DNA from: Multifurca ochricompacta | Taxonomy: Eukaryota > Basidiomycota > Agaricomycetes > Russulales > Russulaceae | Length of the DNA stretch: 64,000 nucleotides | Reading direction: 5' to 3' | Assembly (NCBI GenBank): GCA_022496185.1 | Contig: WTXG01000202.1 | Span: 1-64,000 of the forward strand | Part shown: positions 1-8,774 of the stretch, one piece after another | Layout of the letters: every line of letters begins with the position of its first letter | How positions within the stretch are numbered: the stretch's first letter is position 1 | Made by a program: the position numbers and the translations under genes | The notes under the pieces: model-generated | Told to the model about the DNA's origin: nothing | The model's input: the letters and a program-made list of their open reading frames with translations, nothing else | Database searches by the model: none

Positions 1-560
1 TCACACTGTGAAAAATGCCTACCCCCTGCCACTCATCTCTGAGCTCATTGACACCATGAGAGACAAGTCCCTCTTCTCAAAGATGGATGTACAATGGGGT
101 TACAATAATGTCAGGATCAAAGAGGGTGACCAATGCAAAGCAGCATTTAAAACAAACCAAGGGTTGTTCAAACCAAATGTCATGTTCTTTGGTCTTATGA
201 ATTTGCCAAGCAACATTTCAGTCCATGATGAACCACATCTTCCATGATCTCATTCTCACTGGCAAAGTGGTGGTCTACATGGACGACATCCTAGTAGCCA
301 CCCCAGACAATTAAGCCACCATCAAGAGTGAGTGCATCAGGTACTGGATATATTACATGAACACAACCTGTACCTCAAACCAGCCAAGTGCTCCTTTGAA
401 CAGCGAAGCGTTGAATACCTAGGAGTTATCTAGAGGGAGGGCAAGTGTGCATGGATCCCATTAAAGTACAAGGGATCTGGGAATGGCCTATACCAACCTG
501 TGTCAAGGACGTCCAATTGTTCATTGGGTTTTGCAACTTCTACTGACACTCTGTCAAGGG
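1..560 (+). pseudogene. G1 reverse transcriptase fragment
   Basis: Encodes the palm/fingers of a Ty3/gypsy reverse transcriptase, which copies element RNA into cDNA. Visible: the [14 protein letters not shown] and [21 protein letters not shown] stretches, and the catalytic YMDD box at about 273-290 followed by ILVAT. The first 80 codons are open; a 1-bp shift near 205-215 (NSPATFQS becomes NLPSNIS) and stops at about 312 and 430 break the rest. It runs into RNase H without an intact linker. The N-terminal RT, protease and gag are outside the window. Confidence 0.9.
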
Positions 561-1310
561 ATTCTCAGGCATCACATGACCATTGAACAATCTATTGAAA
601 AAGGATGTGCCATGGCATTGGGATACAGCACAGCAGCAGGCGTTTGAGCAGATTAGGGACCTTGTCAGCTCAGAACCAGTACTCATCCAACCAGATCTGA
701 GTCATCCCTTTGAATTAGAAGTAGACACCTCTCACTTTGCAAATGGGGCAGTGTTATACCAAAGAGATGTCATGCAAATACTTCACCCAGTGGCATATTA
801 CTCCAAAACCTTCTCACCAGCTGAATGAAATTATGACATCTGGGACAGGGAACTCTTAGCCATAGTCAAGGCACTACGACACTGGCAACCCTACCTGGCA
901 GGGACTCCTCATAAAACCATCATTCACACTGACCATTCCAACCTACTACAGTGCCTCACAAAACTGAGTCAATGTTTTGCACTTTTGCACTGTTTGTTGA
1001 ATATTGCATCAACCAAAACAAATATAAACAAAGTCTTGGTGTACCATAAAAGGTACAAGATAAGGGCTATGTAATGCAACAATGATTATGTAATTCTGAT
1101 CAAAACCTGTGGAGCTATGCCCATTTCAAATTGGGGACTCATTGACTCAGTTTTGTGAGGGGGTATCAGAAATATCAGAATCTGATGCTCCACCAAATGT
1201 ACAGCAACCAATCCTTAATATATGGTTACCATAGTTATCTTAATATTGATGGGACCTGGAATAGAGCTATTTAATCATGGTTTACATTCCCAGAATATTA
1301 TAATTTCCCA

Positions 1311-1889
1311 ATGCACCCCACCTCCTCTGCTCAGAAAGAAAACATCCTCTCTCTGGCCTCTGAAGGTCATTCCACTCACACTATTGCCTCCAGACTCAGC
1401 CTCAGCCAGTCCAGAGTCTCTAGGACACTCAGAAACCTCCTTCCCAACCATCACTCACCTCATTTTGGTCATCCTTCCAGGCTCTCTGCTACCTCTGAAC
1501 ATGCTATCATGATACAAATCACCACAGGAAAGGTTGCCAATGCTGTCCAGGCCACAAAGCACATCAATTCCATCATCCCCAACCATGTCTCTTCACAAAC
1601 TGTGCATTGGGTTCTTAAACAACATTCATTCAAGGCTGTAACAAAGAAGAAAAGGCCACTACTCTCTGCAGTACATTGCATGAAGCACTTAGCCTTTGCT
1701 TTGAAGTACCAAAAATGGGCTATGGAGGACTGGGAGAGGGTGATTTGGTCAGCTGAGACCAAAATTAACAGGTTTGGGTCAGATGCCAGTCTTCCACAGT
1801 CCATTCTCTGTACTTCAAAGCAAAGGCTAAGTGCTTCATGCAATGTACTGCAGAGAGTAGTGGCCTTTTCTTCTTTGTTACAGCCTTGA
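1311..1889 (+). pseudogene. N-terminal half of Tc1 transposase, left arm (copy 1)
   Basis: A 192-codon ORF starting MHPTSSAQKENILSLASEGH. Residues about 8-60 form a helix-turn-helix (STHTIASRLSLSQSRVSRTL) and residues about 70-125 a second HTH-like unit ending WVLKQHSFKA, as in the bipartite DNA-binding region of Tc1 transposases. At about residue 146 comes VIWSAETKINRFGSDA, where the first catalytic Asp of the D,D34E triad (WSDET) is Ala. The frame then runs into the opposite arm, adding junk. It could still bind the terminal repeats but not catalyse. Start chosen at the first ATG before the HTH. Confidence 0.88.
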
Positions 1890-2208
1890 ATGAATGTTGT
1901 TTAAGAACCCAATGCACAGTTTGTGAAGAGACATGGTTGGGGATGATGGAATTGATGTGCTTTGTGGCCTGGACAGCATTGGCAACCTTTCCTGTGGTGA
2001 TTTGTATCATGATAGCATGTTCAGAGGTAGCAGAGAGCCTGGAAGGATGACCAAAATGAGGTGAGTGATGGTTGGGAAGGAGGTTTCTGAGTGTCCTAGA
2101 GACTCTGGACTGGCTGAGGCTGAGTCTGGAGGCAATAGTGTGAGTGGAATGACCTTCAGAGGCCAGAGAGAGGATGTTTTCTTTCTGAGCAGAGGAGGTG
2201 GGGTGCAT
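1765..2208 (-). pseudogene. N-terminal half of Tc1 transposase, right arm (copy 1)
   Basis: Mirror copy of the left-arm ORF, 147 codons, protein-identical for about 130 residues from MHPTSSAQKENILSL to LAFALKY. Beyond the perfect arm it reads KYREWTVEDWHLTQTC and stops, so it lacks even the first catalytic Asp region. It represents the DNA-binding part only. It converges with the left-arm ORF at the element centre. Confidence 0.85.
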
Positions 2209-2614
2209 TGGGAAATTATAATATTCTGGGAATGTAAACCATGATTAAATAGCTCTATTCCAGGTCCCATCAATATTAAGATAACTATGGTAACCATATA
2301 TTAAGGATTGGTTGCTGTACATTTGGTGGAGCATCAGATTCTGATATTTCTGATACCCCCTCACAAAACTGAGTCAATGAGTCCCCAATTTGAAATGGGC
2401 ATAGCTCCACAGGTTTTGATCAGAATTACATAATCATTGTTGCATTACATAGCCCTTATCTTGTACCTTTTATGGTACACCAAGACTTTGTTTATATTTG
2501 TTTTGGTTGATGCAATATTCAACAAACAGTGCAAAAGTGCAAAACATTGACTCAGTTTTGTGAGGCACTGTATATTGGAAAGAACCCCACAAAATCAGTC
2601 AACATGTAGCATGA

Positions 2615-4213
2615 GAAGTCCTGGAGCTAGAAGAGTATAACTTCACCTTGAAACACATTGCTGGAAGCCAGAACACTAGAGTGGATGTGCTGTTGCAAAG
2701 GCTAGATATGCATACAGGAGAGGATGACAATAATGACATCACTGTTCTCCCAGAGGAAGTGTTTGCAAAGACTGCCATAGTCAGTCTTCATGATATGGAC
2801 TTGTGGGCACAGGTTTCACAGAATATGAACCAAGAACTGTGCAATTCATGGGCCAATGCACACAACCTGAAGAAGGTCAATGGCCTTTGGTGGAAAGATT
2901 GAGATTGGCTTGTTGTCACCAGTGGTGACAACATTAAGAGGGGGGTGATCCATTTTCACCATGACCTCCCCTCTGCTGGCCACCCTGGCATTGCCAACAC
3001 CTATGCCCTCGCCAAAAGAGACTATTGGTGGCCCAATATGAAAAAGGATGTTGAAAACTATGTGCAGGGGTGCACAGCGTGTCAAGCAAACAAGGTTAAC
3101 ACACACCTGAAAGTCCCACCAATACACCCCATTACTCCCATTTTGTCAACCCCTTTCCAGACCATCACCATGGACTTCATTGTCAAGCTACCTGAGTCAC
3201 AAGGCTTTGATACCATCCTCACGATCACTGACCATGATTGCTCCAAAGCAGCCCTATTCATACCCTGCAATGAAACTATCACAGCTGAAGGAGTGGCAAA
3301 ACTATACCTGAACCACGTCTACTGCCACTATGGACTCCCCAAGAAGATTATATCTGACCAAGATACCTGATTTACATCGGCATTTGCTAAAGCTCTGTGC
3401 AAGACATTAGACATCACACAGAATATCTCCATGGCTTATCATCCACAGACAGATGGACAGTCTGAGAGGACAAACCAATGGTTGGAACAGTACCTTTGGT
3501 TTTGGTGTAACAGACGACAAGATGACTGGGCAGAATGGCTGTCAACTGCAGAGTTTGCTCACAACTCATGGCCTAATGGGACAACAAAAGCTACCCCCTT
3601 TTCCCTTATCATGGGCTGGACTCCACACACCACATGGACAGATAAGCCCACTAATGTCCCTTCAGTAACCCAATGAATACACCAATGGGAAGACTTACGA
3701 CAATCAGCCAATGAAAACCTGGCAAAGGCACAGCAACTTCTGGCTGCACAGCCAAGCATGTTCACACCTTATCAGGCCAATGACTGGGTCTGGCTCAAAG
3801 GAAGAAACATCCACATGTCACACCCCTCAGCCAAACTAGCACCCTGACATCACAGACCCTTCCAGATCAAAAGGAAGCTGTCAGATGTGTCCTATGAGCT
3901 GCAACTGCCACTGAAATGGAAGATCCATCCTGTCTTCCATGCCAAGCTTCTGACCCCATATAAGGAAACCTCCATTCATGGGGAAAACTTCCCAAGACCT
4001 CCACCTGACCTTATCGATGGAGAAGCGGAGTGGGAAGTGGAATGCATTCTAGACTCAGGGCGAAGAGGCTGAGGGCACAAACTGCACTACCTAGTTAAGT
4101 GGAAGGGATTCCCAGACTCTGACAATTTGTGGGAACCAGCTGGGAATATCTTTGCCCCGGTCCTTATCTCGGAGTTCCACACCCGACATCCAGAAGCGCC
4201 CAAAGACAGTTAA
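2615..4213 (+). pseudogene. G1 integrase and chromodomain
   Basis: Integrase inserts cDNA into the genome. The HHCC zinc domain is at about 2950-3100 (GHPGIANTYALAKRDYWWP, GCTACQANK). The catalytic core has D at about 3173 (TMDFIVKLP), D at about 3356 (IISDQD) and E at about 3464 (GQSERT), giving D35E spacing. The C-terminal part includes YELQLPLKWKIHPVFHAKLL. A chromodomain follows at about 4018-4170 (EWEVECILDS, LHYLVKWKGFPDSDNLWEP). Stops at about 2900, 3368, 3674, 3846 and 4070 are mostly TGA at arginine positions of the intact relative G5. The frame ends at TAA 4211-4213. Confidence 0.92.
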
Positions 4214-4251
4214 AAGAGATGACCCCAGACCCTGTTCAAACTTCCCAGTAC

Positions 4252-6773
4252 ATGCTCTCCCAGCAACGTCCTAACACTATCCAATCCATCATGTCTTTCA
4301 TTGCTGCCAATGCTGCCATCGACACCTTTACCTCCCCCACTGTAGTTGTTGAAAACTTCCCATCTGCTCACCCCTCTACACATCCCTCCTCTCCCATTGA
4401 CTACAAAGCCACAGAAGTGTGTACAAAAAACCAATCTCCCAACCCCAATGACAATTTTGACCACTGTGAAGAGCCACACCCAAATGATCTCCTGGGCATG
4501 GAGCTGGATGATGAAGTCCCTGAGTTCCCATTTTTCATTAACAATCCCAACTCATCAACCTACTTCCCTCTCAAGATTACTATGGCTGATGGGACCGTTG
4601 CCATCGCCAAGTACATCTTTTATACCAACAGAGGGATGGACGTCACTGGGTGTATGAAGAAGAATGGCCCTGTTTATGGGGCCCCAGTTTATTTAGAGGA
4701 AAGGTATACTGGTTGCCTCCATCACACGATGAGTGATGAGCAGCTCAGGCATCTGGCTGCTGAGGACTCCCAAGCCTTCGCAATCAATGAGGTGCTGAAC
4801 AACATGCGTCTCCCATGTCTCAAGGCCAAAGTAATGAGACTGCAGAAGAACCTGACATTACATACCACACTCAACACACAGTACCGAGAACATGCAAAGC
4901 AAATGACAAGGTTGACCAGCAGGATGTTCCAGGTGGAGCAGGAGTTGGTCAAGATTCGGAAAAGGCTGGAGCGAGGGGATGCATACCAGACTATTGCCAA
5001 GAGGTACACAGACACTTATGTGCAACCCCTTCCTCCATGATTGCTGGGAGCTGCACCTATGTTGCTACCCAATCAGTTCAAAATGCCACACATGCATGAG
5101 AACCCCTGTGGAGAGACATGTTGGCAATGTGACAGCAAGTACCACATCAGCTGGAATTGCCCCCTGAATCACAAGTGGTGTCGCCACTGTCGCAGTAACT
5201 TGCATTGGAGTAGGTTCTGTATTTTCCATCGTGTTGGTGTAGCCCCAACAATCATCAACCTGTTGGGCTGGTGTGGCAAGTGTTTGTGACACAACTCAGG
5301 ACATCGCAAACTCGACTGTCCCATCCACAACCTATGTTACCAATGTGGTCAATGTGGCCCATATGTGTTACACTCAGCGGAGTGTTCTGTGCGGCGTGCA
5401 CAGGTCGGCGCAGGTCCATTACCTCAGCCACAAGCCTAGCACAATAAGGCTAGACTCTGGGCACTGTCTAGCTTCAGGATCGGTTAAGGTTTGGTGCTAT
5501 AATCAAGCACAGAGGGAGACGGGATGAGCCAGCCAGAGGGAGCTAATCCCCTGAGGCTGTTAAGTGGGGACAGGGCCCAGTTGCTGTGCTGGAAACACAC
5601 TGAGCACACTGGAGCCCTAGGAGACGGCAAAGGGGTTCAAAGGGAAGGGTACACACCCATTGCCAGAGGCAATGGGGGTCCCTGCAAGGATCTTAAAGGC
5701 ACAAAGGAGGGGGAAAGACTTCTGATGTATTGGGGTCTAAGATCTCTAGGCTGAAGGCACAAGAGGTCAAATCTAGGGTTGTACAAACTGTCTACAGGGT
5801 CTTATATACTGTATGGGGATCTGGTTTGTAGCTAATCAGGAACAGGGTCAGAGTCCTTATCATCCAATAGCAGATAAGATGTCAAATATAGTCCATGATA
5901 AGGATAAGCCTTATCAGAAGCATAATCATGTGGGACAGCCCCACAGGAGTCATATCAGTGTGGGAGGATTCCCACCAGGGTCAGGGGTAAATGGGGAGAT
6001 AACAGGTCCCACAGGAGTCAGGGTGGATGTGGGAATACTCCCACAGGAATCAGAGAAGTGAATGATAAGCCAGATGGGCCATGTGATCAGAAAGGGGTAA
6101 ATGATCAGATGAAGATGCTGTGATCAGGGTCAGGGATCACATGGTCAAGGATCACATGGCCAAGGGTCACATGGCCAGGAGTCACATGACTGGCAGAGGG
6201 TCAAGTACAAGCCAAAGTTGAAGATTAGATTGGCAGGGACAGTGTCAGAGATCCTATGGGTGTCAGCCACAGGGACAGGGTACAGATACTGGCCAAGACA
6301 AAGGCCAAGCATCAGGAGAAGGGGGGTCTACAGCCAACAGCACAGTAGCTGAACTATCAGTGGGTCAGGTGCAGGTGTCAGGAATGGGGTTCTATGAGCA
6401 TCATATCACAGGCATCAGGGTGGGGTCCTGGGCACACAGGCCACAGGCATCAAGCAGGGTCCCAAGGCAGTAAGCCAAGGGCATCAAGTCAAAGGTCCTA
6501 GGCACAAGGCCATAGGCATCTGGGTTCTGGGGCCAAAGTGGTCAAGGGATGGTGGAATAGGGGAATGGACAGTCAAGTGTGGTACAAGGGGGAGGTGCAG
6601 TGTAAGGGTCAGGAAAAGAGTAGGGTTGTAACAATATGGGTTTTTGCATAACCATAGGTGTCCCCAGGACTCAGACAAGGAAAATGACACCCTCAATGAT
6701 CATAATGTAGCTGATGATTACTTGGAGCTGGTGCAGGATGATGACAGTGCAAGTCATTTCTAGCCAGGTCTGC
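4252..6773 (+). pseudogene. G1 ORF3: post-chromodomain zinc-knuckle protein
   Basis: A separate frame beginning MLSQQRP, 38 nt after the pol stop; the same ATG and spacing occur in G5, and G3 is similar. Residues about 1-95 are Pro/Ser-rich and acidic; then comes a conserved block (EFPFFINNPNSSTYFPL, AKYIFYTNRGMDVTGC, GPVYGAPVYLEERYTG), a predicted helical or coiled-coil stretch (about 4830-4980), and zinc-knuckle-like motifs at 5119-5160 (CX2CX4HX4C), 5179-5220 (CX2CX4HX4C), about 5272-5320 (CX2CX6HX4C, with a stop) and a fourth Cys cluster. The tail resumes at 6639 after the LTR-B insertion and ends in DNHVADDYLELVQDDD-like acidic sequence. Stop at 5038 and others. Function unknown; nucleic-acid binding inferred from the knuckles. 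An in-frame ATG at 4219 is not conserved. Confidence 0.85.
5366..6633 (-). mobile_element. Solo LTR-B, copy 1
   Basis: A 1268-bp solo LTR (TGTTACAC...TTGTAACA) flanked by the TSD ATATG (5361-5365 and 6634-6638). Removing it restores ORF3 reading GPYGFL, as in the uninterrupted G5 and G6. Orientation is minus, judged from a TATATAAG-type box read on the minus strand near 5800-5815. It contains tandem 17-18 bp units with the core TCACATGG at about 6130-6190. The few short ORFs inside look incidental. A sister solo copy is at 32062-33379. The parent element was not identified here. Confidence 0.88.
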
Positions 6774-6780
6774 TAGAACC

Positions 6781-6794
6781 AGAAGAGGGGGTGA
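6781..6794 (+). other. G1 polypurine tract
   Basis: AGAAGAGGGGGTGA lies immediately upstream of the 3' LTR start (TGTTAC at 6795). This purine run is the expected second-strand primer site of an LTR retrotransposon. The equivalent sites in G3, G5 and G6 also end in a G run plus TGA/TAA. Confidence 0.8.
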
Positions 6795-7372
6795 TGTTAC
6801 AATCCTCACCCAGTGTCCCTCTTTTCTTCACAATTCCCAATATGAACCCTGCCCTCCTGCCTACATTACACTTCCTGATCACGTCCCCTTCCTGGGATCC
6901 ATCACATGCCTTGCTCCCTTCCCCATGACTGCCTTTGCCTTTGTTGACTACGCTTTGTCTATGATTGTTTCCTTATCTTCTTATCTATATGACTGGACAC
7001 TTACTTAATTCCCTATCAGAAGCCAGGCTTTACGCCCTCCACTTTCATATATTTGGGCCCACCTGACTCCATAGTTCTTATCTCGTAGACACCCATCTGA
7101 TTATGTATATAAGTCCGCTGTAGCTACACTGTAGACCTCAGACTTGACTTATTGAATACATCAGTGCTTGTCTTCTGGACATTCCCTTTGAATCTTTGAC
7201 TTGCACATCTCAGTGTTTTCGACACTTCCCCGCTCAACATTGTCTTAGGGAGCAGCCCCTTTGACTTTGACTCATCCCTCATAACTCCAAGAGGCCTTAT
7301 TGGTTTCTTACCTGATCATGAATGATATGCTGTCACACAAGTCATGTGGAATGTCCTGCACTGGACATAACA
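6795..7372 (+). repeat. G1 3' LTR (LTR-C family)
   Basis: A 578-bp LTR from TGTTACAATC to GACATAACA. A TATA box (TATGTATATAAGTCC) at about 7103 marks the promoter, and the R/U5 part carries the motif CAGTGTTTTCGACACTTCC. The same family forms the LTRs of G3, G4 and G5. Its 3' edge joins the protease region of G2 at ATTAC (7373-7377). Confidence 0.9.
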
Positions 7373-7754
7373 ATTACACACTACATTGACCTTAACATCC
7401 AAGTTGGGGAGTCCATGAAGATCATCCACTTTCTTGTCACCAACTTAGGAGATGAAGACCTCATCTTGGGGTACCCATGGCTAGCTGCCTTTGAACCAAA
7501 GATCAATTGGGCCAATGCCACCATGGACAAGGAATTCTACCCAGTTGTAATCATGTCACTTGGCTACAATGATGCTGCAAGACACCCCATCATAAAAGCT
7601 GCATGTGCAAATGACAAAGCTGCTGTAGAGGATCCTGGTTACTGTTATGTCACCAAAGCATCAGAACTGGCCCAGAAGGCAATACAGGGGCAGTTGGAAA
7701 AGACATTTGAAGATATGGTACCAAAAGCTTACCATTGACATTGGAAGGTGTTTT
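7373..7754 (+). pseudogene. G2 protease C-terminus and linker
   Basis: Reads HYIDLNIQVGE, FLVTNLGDEDLILGYPWLAA, PKINWANATMDKEFYP and YCYVTKASELAQKA, matching the post-active-site part of the retropepsin-like domain and linker of G5. The DSG active-site half is missing, being on the far side of the G1 insertion. The frame stops at 7736 (CAT TGA, R to stop), then HWKVF is cut by the solo LTR insertion with TSD GTTTT (7750-7754). Confidence 0.87.
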
Positions 7755-8774
7755 TGTTGAACAATCAAGTCGCTGGTTATACTGACTGTGGTTAGTAGCA
7801 TGTGAGGCTAAAAGACAAGTTATACTTCAGAGGAGAAGAAAACTCTTTAATACTATGCTACTGACCTAAAAGACAAGTTATCTACAAGAGACAGTTAGTC
7901 AAAGGTAAAAGTAGAGTATAGTAGAAAGGACTTATGTTGACACATGACGTGTCTGGAGATGCTTCAGGCATCTAAGATTTACTTCAGCTGTAGATAAGAT
8001 TAGATTAGGTTCCGGAGTTTCAGACTTTTTACAATATCTTTATTACATTTCTTTCTCACCTTACTCAGCTGATTAGTGATGTACTTAGTAATGTGCAGTA
8101 AGCACGTAATATCTCTTTGGCCAATAGCCTTTATCTCTCATTGTTTATTGTCTGGCACTTGTGGACTTATTCCCAGTGCACACAGACCATTTCCCCTGGC
8201 CCCCATGGGTATATAAGGGTGTCTGTTTCGTCTCTTTCACTTCAGAGTTCTTCTTATCTCTGAAGTGTAAGTTCCTTTACTATACTGTTCTTTTACCTTT
8301 AACTAACCATCTCATGTAGACTACTTGTTTTCTAGGTCAGTAGTATAGTTAATATCAGAGTTCTTCTTATCTCTGAAGTACTACTTGTTTTCTAGCTTCA
8401 CTGCTACTAACCACAGTCAGTATAACCAGCAGCATGATTGTTTGACAACTTACACTTCAGAGGAGAAGAAAACTCTGAAGTGCAAGAGATGAAACAGACA
8501 CCCTTATATACCCCAAGGGATCATCTGTGTGCACTGGGAATAAGTCCACAAGTGCCAGACAATAAGCAAGAGGGATAAAGGCCATTGGCCAAAGGAGAAT
8601 CACATGCTATACTGTGCATTACTAAGTTCATCACTAATCAGCTGAGTAAGGTGAGAAAGAATGTAATAAAGATAACATAAAAAGTCCGATACTCCGGAAT
8701 CTAATCTAATCTAATCTACAGCTGAAGTGAACCTTAGATGCCTGAAGCATCTCCAGACACATCCTGTGTCAACA
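7755..8774 (-). mobile_element. Solo LTR-A (outer, minus), split by a second LTR-A
   Basis: Minus-oriented LTR-A (TGTTGAAC...GTGTCAACA on the plus strand) with TSD GTTTT at 7750-7754 and 8775-8779. It is interrupted at ACTTA by a plus-oriented LTR-A (7935-8447). Removing that copy and one ACTTA leaves about 502 bp. On its own strand it has a TATATAAGG box (near 8510) and the repeated CTTCAGAG...CTCTGAAG motif. It interrupts G2 pol between HWKVF and the following EEE/ESQ region. Confidence 0.9.
7935..8447 (+). mobile_element. Solo LTR-A (inner, plus)
   Basis: A 513-bp LTR, TGTTGACACA...TTTGACA, with TSD ACTTA at 7930-7934 and 8448-8452. TATA box GTATATAAGGG at about 8210. The motif TCAGAGTTCTTCTTATCTCTGAAG occurs twice (about 8245 and 8358); this is given as positions with core TTCTTATCTCTGAAG. 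Being opposite in orientation to the LTR it interrupts, it creates long inverted repeats. Confidence 0.92.

Larger units (their letters stand above)
949..2570. mobile_element. Palindromic Tc1/mariner element, copy 1
   Basis: A 1622-bp element with flanking TA at 947-948 and 2571-2572 and termini CAGTGCCTCACAAAACTGAG in inverted orientation. Nearly the whole element is one palindrome about 1759.5: perfect arms 949-1709 and 1810-2570 (761 bp each), with an imperfect inverted repeat continuing to about 1732/1788 and a unique spacer of about 55 bp. Each arm carries the start of a Tc1-type transposase reading toward the centre. The C-terminal half (second D and third acidic residue) is absent. A terminus-like inverted motif recurs about 190 bp inside each end (1139-1161). 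A second copy with the same architecture and exactly the same length lies at 25666-27287. Confidence 0.93.
565..2700 (+). pseudogene. G1 RNase H domain, split by Tc1 palindrome
   Basis: RNase H degrades the RNA of the RNA/DNA hybrid. Part one (565-948) reads LLKKDVPWHWDTAQQQAF, FELEVDTSHFANGAVLYQ and YDIWDRELLAIVKALRHW, the usual Ty3/gypsy RNase H signature with the catalytic D and E. It stops at SNLL. After removing 949-2572 the frame resumes precisely with YWKEPHKIS, so the Tc1 insertion is clean. An in-frame TGA at 826 and others show decay. It continues into the integrase linker (EVLELEEYNFTLKHIAG). Confidence 0.9.
1..7372 (+). mobile_element. G1: Ty3/gypsy chromovirus, 5' end outside window
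   Basis: Plus-strand LTR retrotransposon. Order seen: reverse transcriptase, RNase H, integrase, chromodomain, separate zinc-knuckle ORF3, polypurine tract, 3' LTR. The integrase-chromodomain order is that of Ty3/gypsy chromoviruses, whose chromodomain targets integration to chromatin. Two later insertions are excised by perfect TSDs: a Tc1 palindrome (949-2570) and a solo LTR-B (5366-6633). Many stops interrupt the frames, mostly TGA where sister copies have CGA, so it is dead. The LTR ends at 7372 and abuts the protease region of another chromovirus (G2) at ATTAC, the likely TSD. The gag and 5' LTR lie left of the window. Confidence 0.93.

Noticed and set aside
4252..5365. ORF3 as an envelope gene
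   Set aside because: No signal peptide, membrane segment or glycoprotein features; it has zinc-knuckle-like motifs and an acidic tail instead.
5524..6061. Short ORFs within LTR-B
   Set aside because: Located inside a TSD-bounded solo LTR, in antisense to its TATA box, and not conserved in reading frame in the second copy.
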